A stretch of DNA of 64,000 nt from Amycolatopsis alba DSM 44262. Lineage in GTDB: Bacteria > Actinomycetota > Actinomycetes > Mycobacteriales > Pseudonocardiaceae. The translations under genes and the position numbers were made by a program. The notes beneath the pieces were generated by a model. The model saw only the letters and a program-made list of their open reading frames with translations, was not told the origin of the DNA and did not search any database. How positions within the stretch are numbered: the stretch's first letter is position 1; the number at the start of each line of letters is the position of its first letter. Shown here in pieces: positions 35,574 through 44,252 of the stretch. The DNA lies in NCBI RefSeq assembly GCF_000384215.1, contig NZ_KB913032.1, positions 5,013,602 to 5,077,601 on the forward strand, written 5' to 3'.

Positions 35574-35624
35574 CCGGCCCCGCCCTCTTCCGTAACCCAC
35601 GACTTCCAAGGGACATCAACCCCG

Positions 35625-36518
35625 ATGCGCGCCAGTTTCGTCTTCAGCGAGGTAGTCACCGGCTTGCGCCGGAACGTCACGATGACCATCGCGATGGTCC
35701 TCACCACCGCGGTCTCCCTCGCCATGCTCGGCTTCGGTCTGCTGGCCGTCGGAACGATCGACAAGATGAAGGCCAACTTCCTCGCCGACGTCGAGGTTTC
35801 GGTCTATCTGGTCAACGACATCAGCTCGGGTGACCCGAACTGCTCGCAGTCGGCCTGCCAGTCGCTGCGCCAGGACCTGCAGGCCAACGACGGCGTCGAG
35901 TCGGTCGTGTTCGAGAACCGCGAGCAGTCCTACGAGCGGTTCAAGAAGATGTTCGAGAGCCAGCCGGAACTGCTCGCGCTGACCGGCCCGGAGGCGCTGC
36001 CCGCGTCGCTCCACGTCAAGCTGAAGAACCCCGAGCGCAGCCAGGCGATCATCCAGGAGTACACCGGCAAACCCGGCGTCAGCAAGGTCGACGACCAGCA
36101 GAAGGCACTGGACCGCGTGTTCAACGCGCTCAACGGTGTGCGGAACCTGGCGTTCGGCGCCGCGCTGATCATGGCCATCGCCGCGCTGCTGCTGATCGCC
36201 AACACGATCCAGGTGTCGGCGTTCACCCGGCGCACCGAGGTCGGCATCATGCGGCTGGTCGGCGCGACCCGGTGGTACACGCAGCTGCCGTTCCTCCTGG
36301 AGGCGGTGGTCGCCGGCCTTGTCGGTGCGATCATCGGGATCGTCTTCCTCGTGCTCACCAAGGTGCTGTTGCTCGACCTGGTGCTCACCGGTGACGTGTT
36401 CCCCGCGGTCGGCATGCTCGAATTGCTGTTCCCGGTGGCGCCGATCCTGCTCGCCGTCTCGGTCATCATTTCGGCGATCACCGGCTATGTGACGCTGCGC
36501 CTGTACGTGCGCCACTAG
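35625..36518 (+). CDS. ftsX: Cell division permease-like protein FtsX
   Basis: The 297-residue protein has the FtsX topology: one N-terminal helix (about 18-43), an extracytoplasmic domain with a pair of cysteines ('[11 protein letters not shown]', near 67-77) and three C-terminal helices. The latter include '[20 protein letters not shown]' and '[20 protein letters not shown]'. The outer domain contacts peptidoglycan hydrolases of the NlpC/P60 type in mycobacteria. It is expressed with ftsE. Confidence 0.96.
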   Translation: MRASFVFSEVVTGLRRNVTMTIAMVLTTAVSLAMLGFGLLAVGTIDKMKANFLADVEVSVYLVNDISSGDPNCSQSACQSLRQDLQANDGVESVVFENREQSYERFKKMFESQPELLALTGPEALPASLHVKLKNPERSQAIIQEYTGKPGVSKVDDQQKALDRVFNALNGVRNLAFGAALIMAIAALLLIANTIQVSAFTRRTEVGIMRLVGATRWYTQLPFLLEAVVAGLVGAIIGIVFLVLTKVLLLDLVLTGDVFPAVGMLELLFPVAPILLAVSVIISAITGYVTLRLYVRH

Positions 36519-36557
36519 CCGCCCCGATAACCACCTGCCCGAACACAGAAACTCACG

Positions 36558-36563
36558 TAGAGT
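36558..36563 (+). promoter_or_regulatory. Putative -10 hexamer for leaderless smpB
   Basis: TAGAGT ends 7 nt before the ATG at 36571 with no ribosome site, so smpB may have its own promoter within the ftsEX cluster. Confidence 0.52.
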
Positions 36564-36570
36564 CGCCACT

Positions 36571-37053
36571 ATGCCCAAGGAACGTGGACACAAGGTGATC
36601 GTGTCGAACCGCAAGGCTCGCCACGATTACTCCATCCTCGACACCTACGAAGCCGGTCTCGTGCTCGTCGGTACCGAGGTGAAGAGCCTGCGTGAAGGAC
36701 GGGCATCACTCGCCGACGCGTTCGCCACGGTGGACGACGGCGAAGTCTGGCTGCGCAACGTGCACATCCCGGAGTACGTGCAGGGCACCTGGACGAACCA
36801 CACGCCGCGGCGCACCCGGAAACTGCTGCTGCACCGCCAGGAGATCGAGAAGCTCATCGGCAAGACCAAGGAGAGCGGGCTCTCGCTGGTCCCGCTGGCG
36901 ATGTACTTCAAGGACGGCAAGGTCAAGGTCGAGATCGCGCTGGCGAAGGGCAAGAAGTCCTACGACAAGCGTCAGGACATCGCCAAGCGGGACGCGGACC
37001 GCACCATCAGCCGGGCCATGGGCCGGGCGCTGAAGGGCCGGTACAACGATTGA
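36571..37053 (+). CDS. smpB: tmRNA-binding protein SmpB
   Basis: The 160-residue protein is a complete SmpB: OB-fold core with '[20 protein letters not shown]' and '[18 protein letters not shown]', and a basic C-terminal tail ('[20 protein letters not shown]') that enters the ribosomal decoding centre. It loads tmRNA on stalled ribosomes. Its RNA partner ssrA lies 5.3 kb downstream in the same window. The next gene begins at a TTG overlapping its stop codon. Confidence 0.97.
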   Translation: MPKERGHKVIVSNRKARHDYSILDTYEAGLVLVGTEVKSLREGRASLADAFATVDDGEVWLRNVHIPEYVQGTWTNHTPRRTRKLLLHRQEIEKLIGKTKESGLSLVPLAMYFKDGKVKVEIALAKGKKSYDKRQDIAKRDADRTISRAMGRALKGRYND

Positions 37054-37946
37054 TCCACGGGCCAGCCTCGGACGCCGAGATCCCCGAGTGGATCTCGGCG
37101 CTGGGCATCGACGGGCTCGTGGACCTGCACCTGCACTTCCTGCCGAAGCCGGTCATGGACAAGGTGTGGGCCTATTTCGACCAGGCCGAGGAGCACTACG
37201 GCATGGCCTGGCCGGTGTATTACCGCACGTCGGAGGAAGAGCGCGTCGAAACCCTGCGCTCGTTCGGCGTGCGCAGGTTCGCGCCGCTGGTCTATCCGCA
37301 CAAGCCGGGGATGGCCGAATGGCTGACGTCCTGGGCGCTGGAGTTCGCCGAACGCGTCCCGGACGCCGTGCCGACCGGCACGTTCTATCCGGAACCGTCC
37401 GCACTGTCCGTTGTGGACAACGCGCTGCGCGCCGGCGCCCGCTGTTTCAAGGCGCACGTCCAGGTCGGCGCCTACGACCCGCGTGACGAGCTGCTGGACG
37501 GCGTCTGGGGCGCGCTGGCGGACGCGGGTGTCCCGGTGGTCGTCCACTGTGGACACGGTCCGTTGAAGGGCGCCTACACCGGGCTACGGTTGTTCGAAGA
37601 GATCCTCGTGCGGCATCCGAACCTGACCCTGGTGCTCGCGCACGCAGGCATGCCGGAGATCGATTTCGCGTTCGAGCTGGCCCGGAAGTATCCGCGCGTG
37701 TACCTCGACACCACCATGGTCGGGGTGGAGTTCACCCTGCGCGGCAACCCGCTCCCGCCGGACTGGACGGATCTGCTGGCGCAGTTCCCGGATCGCGTCG
37801 TGCTCGGCACCGACTTCCCCAACATCCCGTACTCCTACGCCACACAGCTGCAGGCGATCGCCGGCTGGGCAGCCGACGATCGCCTGGGTGAGCCTTTTCT
37901 GCGGGCGGTGCTGCACGACACCCCCGCGAAGCTGCTCAGCGTTTGA
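37050..37946 (+). CDS. Amidohydrolase family protein (TIM-barrel)
   Basis: The 298-residue protein is of the amidohydrolase_2 type: metal-binding 'DLHLHFLP' near residue 26, '[14 protein letters not shown]', '[13 protein letters not shown]' and a final '[16 protein letters not shown]'. Members hydrolyse or decarboxylate cyclic or aromatic substrates; the substrate is unknown here. It starts at a TTG overlapping the smpB stop (TTGA), implying translational coupling. Its 3' end overlaps the convergent acyltransferase by 11 nt. Confidence 0.85.
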   Translation: MIHGPASDAEIPEWISALGIDGLVDLHLHFLPKPVMDKVWAYFDQAEEHYGMAWPVYYRTSEEERVETLRSFGVRRFAPLVYPHKPGMAEWLTSWALEFAERVPDAVPTGTFYPEPSALSVVDNALRAGARCFKAHVQVGAYDPRDELLDGVWGALADAGVPVVVHCGHGPLKGAYTGLRLFEEILVRHPNLTLVLAHAGMPEIDFAFELARKYPRVYLDTTMVGVEFTLRGNPLPPDWTDLLAQFPDRVVLGTDFPNIPYSYATQLQAIAGWAADDRLGEPFLRAVLHDTPAKLLSV

Positions 37947-39261
37947 GCTGCGCCACCTCGGTGACGGAGACCGCCCGGCCGAGCAGTCGCGCTCCCAGGT
38001 CCGTGACCGGGATCTGCTTGCCCGCCAGAAGGAATCCACCCGTCGCCAGCGCCACCCACGGGACCGGGCCCTGCGCGATACCGTCGCTCAGCGGCGCGAA
38101 ACCGTGCGCGGCCAGCCCGAGCAGACCGCCGGCGATCGCCAGTCCGGCCAGGACGAGCTGAGGCGTCTGAGCGGTCGAGGCCGGGCCGGACGCCTGCGTT
38201 TCGAAGCGGGCGAAGAGCCGCAGGAGACCGAGAAGCACCATCCCGCAGGCGCCGAGCCAGGCCGGGAGCATCGTCAGCCACAGCACGGAACCCGGTTCGG
38301 GCGTTTCGTACCCCAGGCCGTAGACCGCGATACCGGACACGACGATCAGCGCCGGCATGTGCCACAGGTAGACACTCATGAACCGCGGGCCGATCCACTT
38401 CAGGGCGGCGTCGAGGTTCGGTCGGGCGGCAAAGGCGTTCAGCTGCGGTTTGAAGGCCAGCAGGAGCCCGATCTGGCCGATCGCGAGGAAGGCGAGCAGC
38501 ACGGTCGGCGGGCTCATGTTCGACACCGGGGCGCCCGGCATGCCGATCATGCTGGCCGGGTACGGGCCGAAGGCGACCATCAGCGCGGTGATCCCGAATC
38601 CGATACTTGCCATGCCCAGCGCGGCATTGCGGCTCAGCGACCCGAGTCGGCCCTGTGTGTAGTGGAAACCGAGCTGGTGCACGGCCATCCAGACGAAGAC
38701 GGCGTTCGCGAAACCGATCAGGCCGAGGTCGTTGAAGCGGGCGACGTCGACGAGCACGGCGGCGGCGAGCATCACGATCGGGACCTTGAGACCCCAGCGG
38801 CGGTGCGCCGCGGCCAGCATCGGGGTGAGCAGCACGGTGAGCACGTACACGGCCAGGAACCACAGCAGCTGGGCGGCGATCGCGCCACCGACCTGCAGTG
38901 GCTGCTCCGGGATGCCCATCCCGCGCAGGATGTCCGGGACGAACAGCCAGACGGCCACCAGCGGCAGCACCGGGATCATCAGCCGCTTGAGGCGGGCCGC
39001 GAGCCAGGAGCGGGAACTTTCCGCGCGGGACAGGGAGATCAGGTTCGCCGCGCCGCCCGCGAAAAAGACGAGAGGCATGACCTGCGAAAGCCAGGTGACG
39101 ACCCACCAGCCAGGCGTCGCGAGCGCGTTCCCGGTGGACAGCTTCCCGTCGGCGTAGGAGAGCACCGGCATACCCCAGTGCTGGACGACGACCGCGAGGA
39201 TCGCGACCGCTCGGACGATGTCCAGGAACCTGTCCCGGCCCTGTTTCCCGCTTGTGTGCAT
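37936..39261 (-). CDS. Acyltransferase 3 family integral membrane protein
   Basis: The 441-residue protein has about ten transmembrane helices and the acyltransferase_3 start 'RDRFLDIVRAVAILAVVVQHW', with the conserved R-x10-H pair. Members O-acylate sugars or antibiotics at the membrane from the cytoplasmic acyl-CoA side. 'MSVYLWHMPALIV' is the other typical motif. The substrate cannot be told. It is convergent with the amidohydrolase, overlapping at their ends. Confidence 0.87.
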   Translation of the reverse strand: MHTSGKQGRDRFLDIVRAVAILAVVVQHWGMPVLSYADGKLSTGNALATPGWWVVTWLSQVMPLVFFAGGAANLISLSRAESSRSWLAARLKRLMIPVLPLVAVWLFVPDILRGMGIPEQPLQVGGAIAAQLLWFLAVYVLTVLLTPMLAAAHRRWGLKVPIVMLAAAVLVDVARFNDLGLIGFANAVFVWMAVHQLGFHYTQGRLGSLSRNAALGMASIGFGITALMVAFGPYPASMIGMPGAPVSNMSPPTVLLAFLAIGQIGLLLAFKPQLNAFAARPNLDAALKWIGPRFMSVYLWHMPALIVVSGIAVYGLGYETPEPGSVLWLTMLPAWLGACGMVLLGLLRLFARFETQASGPASTAQTPQLVLAGLAIAGGLLGLAAHGFAPLSDGIAQGPVPWVALATGGFLLAGKQIPVTDLGARLLGRAVSVTEVAQLKR

Positions 39262-39354
39262 GAAAAAGAGCCTGGTGCTTCAGGGCTTCGAAAACAGCGG
39301 TGCGCACCGCCGTATCGGTCTTCCTGTTTTCGCCCGTCGAAGGTGGAGTTTTCC

Positions 39355-39606
39355 CTACCCCACACCGTCGGGTTCGGGCTCTGGCCGCGGCGCGGGCTCC
39401 GGGATCGGCGCCGAACACAGCCGGAACTCCCAGCAGTCGTCCTCGGCGCGCCCGAGTTCGTAACGGGTTTCGATCTTCGGCCCGTCGTGCAGATGGACGT
39501 GTTTGAGGACGGTGCCCGCGATCGGTTCGGTGTCACCGAGTTCCTGGACACGACCGTCGAGGGGCCCGCCGAAGAAACGGGCGCGATGGGAGGGCCGGTC
39601 GGTCAT
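39355..39606 (-). CDS. Small hypothetical protein
   Basis: The 83-residue protein has a polar start ('MTDRPSHRARFFGGPLDGRV'), the segment 'TVLKHVHLHDGPKIETRYEL' and a Pro/Glu-rich tail (PEPAPRPEPEP). No domain is recognised. The ATG follows a strong GGAGGA ribosome site. It stands alone between the acyltransferase and the response-regulator gene. Confidence 0.7.
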   Translation of the reverse strand: MTDRPSHRARFFGGPLDGRVQELGDTEPIAGTVLKHVHLHDGPKIETRYELGRAEDDCWEFRLCSAPIPEPAPRPEPEPDGVG

Positions 39607-39629
39607 GGGTCCTCCTCGGTTTCGACTCC

Positions 39630-39665
39630 TCACTCACCAACAGTCTGCCCATGTTAGGTGAGTGA
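39630..39665. repeat. Inverted repeat TCACTCACC/GGTGAGTGA
   Basis: The 9-bp arms are at 39630-39638 and 39657-39665, 3' of the response-regulator gene. Its core GTGAGTGA recurs in the inverted repeat at 40342-40379. Confidence 0.6.
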
Positions 39666-39688
39666 CGGCTTCGCCACCAAGAGCTACT

Positions 39689-40330
39689 TCAGCGTCCTAA
39701 GTAAGTGAGCACCGCGCGGACCCGGCGGTGTTCCACCGAACTCGCTTCGAGACCGAGCTTCGAGAAGATGTTGCCGATGTGCTTCTCGACCGCGCCGTGC
39801 GAGACGACGAGCGAGTTCGCGATCGCGGTGTTCGACAAGCCCTGCGCCATCAGGCCGAGTACCTCGGATTCGCGGGCGGTGAGCGCGTCGAGGGGGTTCT
39901 TGCGGCCTCGGGCCATCAGCTGCGCGATGACGTCCGGGTCGATGGCCGTACCGCCGGCGGCGACACGTTTGACCGCGTCGAGGAAGTCTCCGACGTCGGC
40001 GACGCGTTCCTTGAGCAGGTAACCGACACCGCCCGCGCCGCCGGACAGCAGCTCGACGGCGTAACTCTCTTCGACGTACTGGGAAAGCACGAGAACGGGC
40101 AGACCGGGGATGGCCTCACGGGCACCCAGCGCCGCGCGCAGGCCTTCGTCGGTGAAGGTGGGCGGCATCCGCACGTCGACGATCGCGAGATCCGGCCGGT
40201 GCTCCTTGACCGCGCCCAGCAGGTCGTCGCCGTTGTCCACGGCGGCGACGGTCTCGATGTTCTCGTCGGCGAGCAGTCGGATCACCCCCGCGCGCAACAG
40301 CACAGCGTCTTCGGCGATGACGACCCGCAT
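39689..40330 (-). CDS. LuxR/NarL-family response regulator
   Basis: The 213-residue protein has a receiver domain (phospho-acceptor Asp in 'LAIVDVRMPP', near residue 52) and a C-terminal GerE-type helix-turn-helix ('LTARESEVLGLMAQGLSNTA', 'VEKHIGNIFSKLGL'). It is the likely partner of the histidine kinase directly upstream (40383-41522). The receiver loop reads 'PPTFTDEGLRAA', typical of the actinobacterial group paired with sensor-domain kinases. Confidence 0.93.
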   Translation of the reverse strand: MRVVIAEDAVLLRAGVIRLLADENIETVAAVDNGDDLLGAVKEHRPDLAIVDVRMPPTFTDEGLRAALGAREAIPGLPVLVLSQYVEESYAVELLSGGAGGVGYLLKERVADVGDFLDAVKRVAAGGTAIDPDVIAQLMARGRKNPLDALTARESEVLGLMAQGLSNTAIANSLVVSHGAVEKHIGNIFSKLGLEASSVEHRRVRAVLTYLGR

Positions 40331-40341
40331 CCTGCCCCCAG

Positions 40342-40379
40342 GTTCGTGAGTGAACGGCAGGGCCTATTCACTCACGAAC
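40342..40379. repeat. Perfect 13-bp inverted repeat between kinase and regulator
   Basis: GTTCGTGAGTGAA (40342-40354) and TTCACTCACGAAC (40367-40379) enclose 12 nt. The hairpin nearly fills the 52-bp gap between the kinase and regulator genes and could tune the ratio of the two products. There is no T tract. Confidence 0.75.
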
Positions 40380-40382
40380 GGG

Positions 40383-41522
40383 TCACCACTGGCACGGCAG
40401 GTCCGCGCGAATCACGGTCGGGCCACCCGGCGGGCTGACGACGGTGATCACGCCGTCGATCGTGGCCGCGCGGTCGGCGAGCCCGGCGAGGCCGCCACCT
40501 GGCCGTACTTCGGCGCCGCCGTGCCCGTTGTCGGTGATTTCGACGATCACCATCGAGTCGGTGCGCCACACCTTCACGCCCGCTTCGGTCGCGCCCGAGT
40601 GCTTCGCGATGTTCGTCAGCGTCTCGCCGACGATGAAGTACGCCGTCGTCTCGACCGCGGCGGGCGGTCGCGGTTCGACGGTCACCTCGACGTCGACGTG
40701 GATCGGTGATTTCGCGGCCTGCGCGGACAACGCGGCGTCGAGGCCGCGGTCGCCGAGCACGGCCGGGTAGATGCCCCGTGCGAGATCGCGCAGTTCCGAC
40801 ACCGCCAGCTTGGCGTCGAGGTGCGCTTCGTCGATCAGTTCGCGTACGGCGTCCGGGTCCTGGTCGAACTTCGACTTCGCGCGGCCCAGGCTCATCGCGA
40901 CCGCGACCAGGCGCTGCTGGGCGCCGTCGTGCAGGTCGCGTTCGATGCGGCGGCGTTCGGCCTCGGCGGCGTCGACACCACGAGCCCGCGATGCCTGCAG
41001 GTGTTCGGCCTTCTGCTCCAGTTTCCGGGTGCGGTTCGGGCCGAGTAGCGAGTACGCCAGGTTGCCGTGCAGCCACCCGATCCACGGGGTCACCCAGATC
41101 GCCATCGGCAGCAGCACGATCGACGCGATCGCGATCGGGAACTCCACGCAGGCCAGCGGGAACGCCACCATCAGGTAGGCGAGGTCGCGCCACGTCGTCG
41201 GGTCGGTCAGCCGGGTCAGCCAGCGCTTGACCAGCGAAAGCCCTTCGACGGGGAGGCGCTCGACCGGCTCGAGCGGGGTTTCGAGCATCTTCCGCGCCCA
41301 GCCCCGCTCCCGGTCGCCGGACCAGCGGATGAAGTTGGTCGTGGCCATCAGGATCGGGAAGCCGATCCACACCACCGCCGTCCCGATGCCGACCGCCAGG
41401 CCGACGATGATCAAAATGAACTGGAGCAGCCGGAAGATGAAGCTGACGAACATGTAGACGATCGACCGCAACGGCCGCGGCCGCGGGATCCCCACCTGGT
41501 GTACCTGCTGGTCGATCGTCAT
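40383..41522 (-). CDS. Sensor histidine kinase with putative-sensor domain
   Basis: The 379-residue protein has an N-terminal membrane sensor domain of four helices ('LAVGIGTAVVWIGFPILMAT'; 'WRDLAYLMVAFPLACVEFPI'). A HisKA_3 segment 'ERRRIERDLHDGAQQRLVAV' (phospho-acceptor His198) and a GHKL ATPase domain ('GETLTNIAKHSGA', 'ITDNGHGGA') follow. It starts at an ATG overlapping the stop of the upstream gene (ATGA). That upstream gene encodes the same sensor domain alone. The cognate response regulator follows after 52 bp. Confidence 0.92.
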   Translation of the reverse strand: MTIDQQVHQVGIPRPRPLRSIVYMFVSFIFRLLQFILIIVGLAVGIGTAVVWIGFPILMATTNFIRWSGDRERGWARKMLETPLEPVERLPVEGLSLVKRWLTRLTDPTTWRDLAYLMVAFPLACVEFPIAIASIVLLPMAIWVTPWIGWLHGNLAYSLLGPNRTRKLEQKAEHLQASRARGVDAAEAERRRIERDLHDGAQQRLVAVAMSLGRAKSKFDQDPDAVRELIDEAHLDAKLAVSELRDLARGIYPAVLGDRGLDAALSAQAAKSPIHVDVEVTVEPRPPAAVETTAYFIVGETLTNIAKHSGATEAGVKVWRTDSMVIVEITDNGHGGAEVRPGGGLAGLADRAATIDGVITVVSPPGGPTVIRADLPCQW

Positions 41523-42214
41523 CCCTGCACCGTGCTCATCGTCGGAACCTCGCCCCATGAATCCTCCAGGCGGCGGCGCTGGGCGCGGGTCGGGCCGAGC
41601 AACGCCGTCGCCAGCCGGGCATGCATCCCGGCCAGCGCTTTCGTCAACGCTACCGACAGCGCGACGCACAACACGCCGAGAGCCGCCCAGGGCAACGCCG
41701 AGACCGTCGAGTCGACGGTGAACCACGGGACGTCCCAGTTCGGGAAGCGGTACTCGCCGCCCGGCAGGAAGCGGTAGTAGATCGGCAGGCCCGCGAGGCC
41801 GAGACTGGTCGACCAGAACACCGCGACCAGCACGAACTCGATGACCCCGAGCGGGAAGAGCAGGAAGAAGTAGCCGAGGTCGCGCCAGGTCGAACCGTCC
41901 TTCAGCCGTGCCTTCCACCGCACGGACTGGCCGGCGGCGGGCAGCGGGAGGTACGGCAGGTCGATGTAGCGGTCGAGCAGCGCGTACACCCTGGCGCGCT
42001 CCATCCGGGCCGCGCCGCGGACCGCCAGGATCACCAGCGCGAGGATGGGCAACCCGATCCAGACGACCGCCGTGCCGATTCCCGCCCAGATGAACGCCAT
42101 CAGGAGCGCGAACGCCACGATGCCCATCGGCAGGTTCATCAGCAGGTAGGCGAGCGAGCCGCCGAACGACGGATCGGACCTGCTCAGCTCCCGCTCGGCC
42201 GCTAGCGAACTCAT
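41519..42214 (-). CDS. Stand-alone membrane sensor-domain protein
   Basis: The 231-residue, four-helix membrane protein has the same sensor domain as the kinase it precedes: 'GIGTAVVWIGLPILALVILA' and 'STWRDLGYFFLLFPLGVIEF' align with the kinase N-terminus. It lacks any kinase or output domain. It overlaps the kinase start by 4 nt, so both are translated together. It may form mixed sensors or act as a decoy (inference). Start ATG has a GGAGAGGAG-like ribosome site. Confidence 0.85.
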   Translation of the reverse strand: MSSLAAERELSRSDPSFGGSLAYLLMNLPMGIVAFALLMAFIWAGIGTAVVWIGLPILALVILAVRGAARMERARVYALLDRYIDLPYLPLPAAGQSVRWKARLKDGSTWRDLGYFFLLFPLGVIEFVLVAVFWSTSLGLAGLPIYYRFLPGGEYRFPNWDVPWFTVDSTVSALPWAALGVLCVALSVALTKALAGMHARLATALLGPTRAQRRRLEDSWGEVPTMSTVQG

Positions 42215-42320
42215 GGTCGTGCTCCTCTCCGGTTCGAGGACACAAGCATCGCGCTCGGGGCCGTCCGCTGACATGGTGCCCACGGGCATCTCCCAGGTGG
42301 GGCTAGCCCCACCTGCGGGA

Positions 42321-42348
42321 TTAACCCGGTTGCCGACCGGGTTATGAT
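42321..42348 (+). promoter_or_regulatory. ssrA promoter overlapping a perfect palindrome
   Basis: The -10-like TATGAT is at 42343-42348, with TTAACC 16 nt upstream (42321-42326). The inverted repeat TAACCCGGT (42322-42330) and ACCGGGTTA (42336-42344) covers the promoter. Mature tmRNA begins 22 nt downstream. Confidence 0.65.
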
Positions 42349-42370
42349 GTAGAGGTTGTGTTCCCACCAA

Positions 42371-42743
42371 GGGGGTGAACGGTTTCGACTTTGGACGTTG
42401 ATTCAGGAGAAGCGTGCCGGTGCAGGCGAGAGACCACCGTAAGCGTCATCGCAAACCAATAAGCGCCGAGCCTAAGAGCCAGCGCGAGTTCGCTCTTGCT
42501 GCCTAAGCAGTAGAGCAACTCTGTCGGTCCGGGGTCGCCTCCGACCCGGTCACCGGCATCAGCTAGGAGGCTTACCGCCACACTCGGCTGCGGGGTGTGG
42601 TTGGGAATCAAACAGTGGCTGGGCTCGTCACTTCAGCTTGTTCGCGTGACTGAAGGGGCCAAGTAGAGACATAGCGGACTGCGCACGGAGAAGCCCTGTT
42701 GATACGCCAGAGGACCCGGGTTCAATTCCCGGCACCTCCACCG
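42371..42743 (+). ncRNA. ssrA: Transfer-messenger RNA (tmRNA)
   Basis: The tRNA-like ends pair (GGGGGTG with CACCTCC), the T-arm reads GGGTTCAATTCCC and the 5' part has the conserved GAACGGTTTCGACT. The tag frame starts at GCC 42465 and stops at TAA 42504-42506, encoding AEPKSQREFALAA, which ends in the ALAA degradation signal. The 3' end is ACCG rather than ACCA, so CCA must be completed enzymatically. Its protein partner SmpB is encoded at 36571. Confidence 0.96.
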
Positions 42744-42748
42744 GATAG

Positions 42749-42784
42749 ACGGCGAGTGCTCGTACAGAGCACTCGCCGTTTTCG
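42749..42784 (+). terminator. Rho-independent terminator of ssrA
   Basis: The 13-bp stem ACGGCGAGTGCTC (42749-42761) with its complement at 42767-42779 is followed by TTTTC. Confidence 0.9.
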
Positions 42785-42810
42785 TTGCCAGGACCTGGCG
42801 CGGTGGCGAG

Positions 42811-42836
42811 GCGATAGCAAAGGTCCCCTGCTCTCC
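42811..42836. repeat. Dispersed palindromic repeat, solo right half
   Basis: GCGATAGCAAAGGTCCCCTG starts at 42811 and has no left partner. It is the last copy of the family before the defence island; the next is at 52880. Confidence 0.8.
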
Positions 42837-42900
42837 TGCCAGCGTTGGGGCAGCCGTCCGGCTCCAGGCGATAGGACCGATACCAGGTGTCCTGGTCTGA

Positions 42901-43500
42901 TCAGTTCTTGTCGACCAGCCGACGGGTGACCCGAATCAGATCCAGCCTGCAATGAGCGGCGACCTTGTCCTGGAAGGCCTGGTCATCCTCGCTCGCCGAC
43001 CTGTCCTCGCGCATCGTGATCGCGATCAGGGGGGTCGTCGGCGTTACGATGGCCTGACGGACCGCCGCCCACAGGAGGTCGCGGAACGTGTGAGGCTGGC
43101 CCCAACAGACATACCGTGTGGTGGGGCCGTTTGTTATGTTGACATGCATCGGCTTTTCCGCGAGCGTTCCGGGTACGGTTCGCCACTCCGGCCCCAGCGC
43201 CTCACGGATCGTTTCACCGATGTCGACGAACCGCTTCATCGCGTAGCCCGCGTAGGAACCGACGCCTTCGAGAGCGCGGGCGTACTCCTTCATCGGGCCG
43301 TCCTTCAACCAAACTCGCATTCCCTCGGCGGTGAAGTGGTCGGCCAGCTCGCCGCCGATCGCGGGATCGTCTACCCACAGTGAATACTGCTCGGTCTTTT
43401 GCTGGTCACTCATCGAATCCCAGTCCAAGACGTGGACCTGGCGATAAAGCTCTCGGCAGACCTTCTCTCTTAGATCACTCGGAAGCTTTGGTTTGGACAT
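42901..43500 (-). CDS. Hypothetical protein, last gene of the defence operon
   Basis: I do not recognise this 199-residue protein. It is soluble, starts 'MSKPKLPSDLREKVCRELYR', and has mixed helix/strand character with three Cys scattered (one in 'RYVCWGQPH'). It begins 9 nt after the Vsr stop codon and ends the run MORC-DUF4420-Z1-methylase-Vsr, so it is very likely co-transcribed with them. Possible roles are a specificity, immunity or effector factor (inference only). Confidence 0.75.
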   Translation of the reverse strand: MSKPKLPSDLREKVCRELYRQVHVLDWDSMSDQQKTEQYSLWVDDPAIGGELADHFTAEGMRVWLKDGPMKEYARALEGVGSYAGYAMKRFVDIGETIREALGPEWRTVPGTLAEKPMHVNITNGPTTRYVCWGQPHTFRDLLWAAVRQAIVTPTTPLIAITMREDRSASEDDQAFQDKVAAHCRLDLIRVTRRLVDKN

Positions 43501-43509
43501 CCGCCCCTC

Positions 43510-44250
43510 CTAGCCGTCAGCTCTCGACGTCCGTATCCGCACCGCGGCTTCGACCAGGTCTGCGGTCGTCGCCGGGTCTTCGTGCTCCCACGCCCTGATC
43601 ACTGTCCAACCTGCGGTGTTCAGCTGGGCTGTAGTGTCAGCGTCACGTTTGCGGTTCTGTTCGATCTTGTCTCGCCAGAAAGTCGAGTTCACGGACGAAG
43701 GTCGGTGATGCTCCGGGCAACCGTGCCAGAAGCAGCCATCCACGAATACCGCCACCTTGGCCTTTGGGAAGAGGATGTCCGCTGTCCGGCGCGAGCCCAC
43801 GATCGGACGGGCGGATACTCGATAACGTAGGCCTCGTCGATGCAGCAGCCTTCGTAGTGCCAATTCGGGCTCTGTGTCGCGGCTGCGATTGCCTCGCATC
43901 GATGCTCGCGCTCCTGCTGATGACGCCCATGACCCGCTCGGCAACCGCTCCGTTGTGACTAGCCCGGAGTTACGTGCGATGGTCCATCCTTCGGAAAGAT
44001 TACGAGCACGGGTCGATCGCGACACTTGGCCAAGCTCATGCGTATGCGCCTTCCCGCCGTCTGACCAGCGTAGGCGTGCCAGCACCTCTGTCGCGGTCCG
44101 GTTGAGCCTCAGATCGACCGATGCCCTGGCGTAGCGGCTGGCACCAAGATCGACCATACGGCCTTTCCTGCCACCCGCCGCGCGGTCCTGCTCGGCGGTT
44201 GTCTCGGCCGGGGTGCGCCCTGTCGGCGCCTTCCACGCCCGGTCCGCCAT
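43510..44250 (-). CDS. vsr: Very short patch repair (Vsr) endonuclease
   Basis: The 246-residue protein has an N-terminal extension of about 120 residues followed by a Vsr domain. The signatures are 'MRGNRSRDTEPELALRRLL', 'ADILFPKAKVAVFVDGCFWH' and 'GCPEHHRPSSVNSTFW' with the metal-binding Asp and the His/Cys zinc ligands, then 'GWTVIRAWEHE'. Vsr nicks T:G mismatches that arise by deamination of 5-methylcytosine, so it fits beside a cytosine methyltransferase. The ATG starts 3 nt after the methyltransferase stop. Confidence 0.9.
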   Translation of the reverse strand: MADRAWKAPTGRTPAETTAEQDRAAGGRKGRMVDLGASRYARASVDLRLNRTATEVLARLRWSDGGKAHTHELGQVSRSTRARNLSEGWTIARNSGLVTTERLPSGSWASSAGARASMRGNRSRDTEPELALRRLLHRRGLRYRVSARPIVGSRRTADILFPKAKVAVFVDGCFWHGCPEHHRPSSVNSTFWRDKIEQNRKRDADTTAQLNTAGWTVIRAWEHEDPATTADLVEAAVRIRTSRADG

Positions 44251-44252
44251 GA

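Noticed and set aside
32796..35609. 937-codon minus-strand frame across padR, prfB and ftsE
   Set aside because: It runs through a tRNA terminator and a palindromic repeat and lies opposite three clear genes; a shadow frame.
42451..42462. tmRNA tag reading from GCA AAC at 42451
   Set aside because: That frame stops after three codons; by comparison with the mycobacterial tag the resume codon is GCC at 42465, which gives AEPKSQREFALAA.
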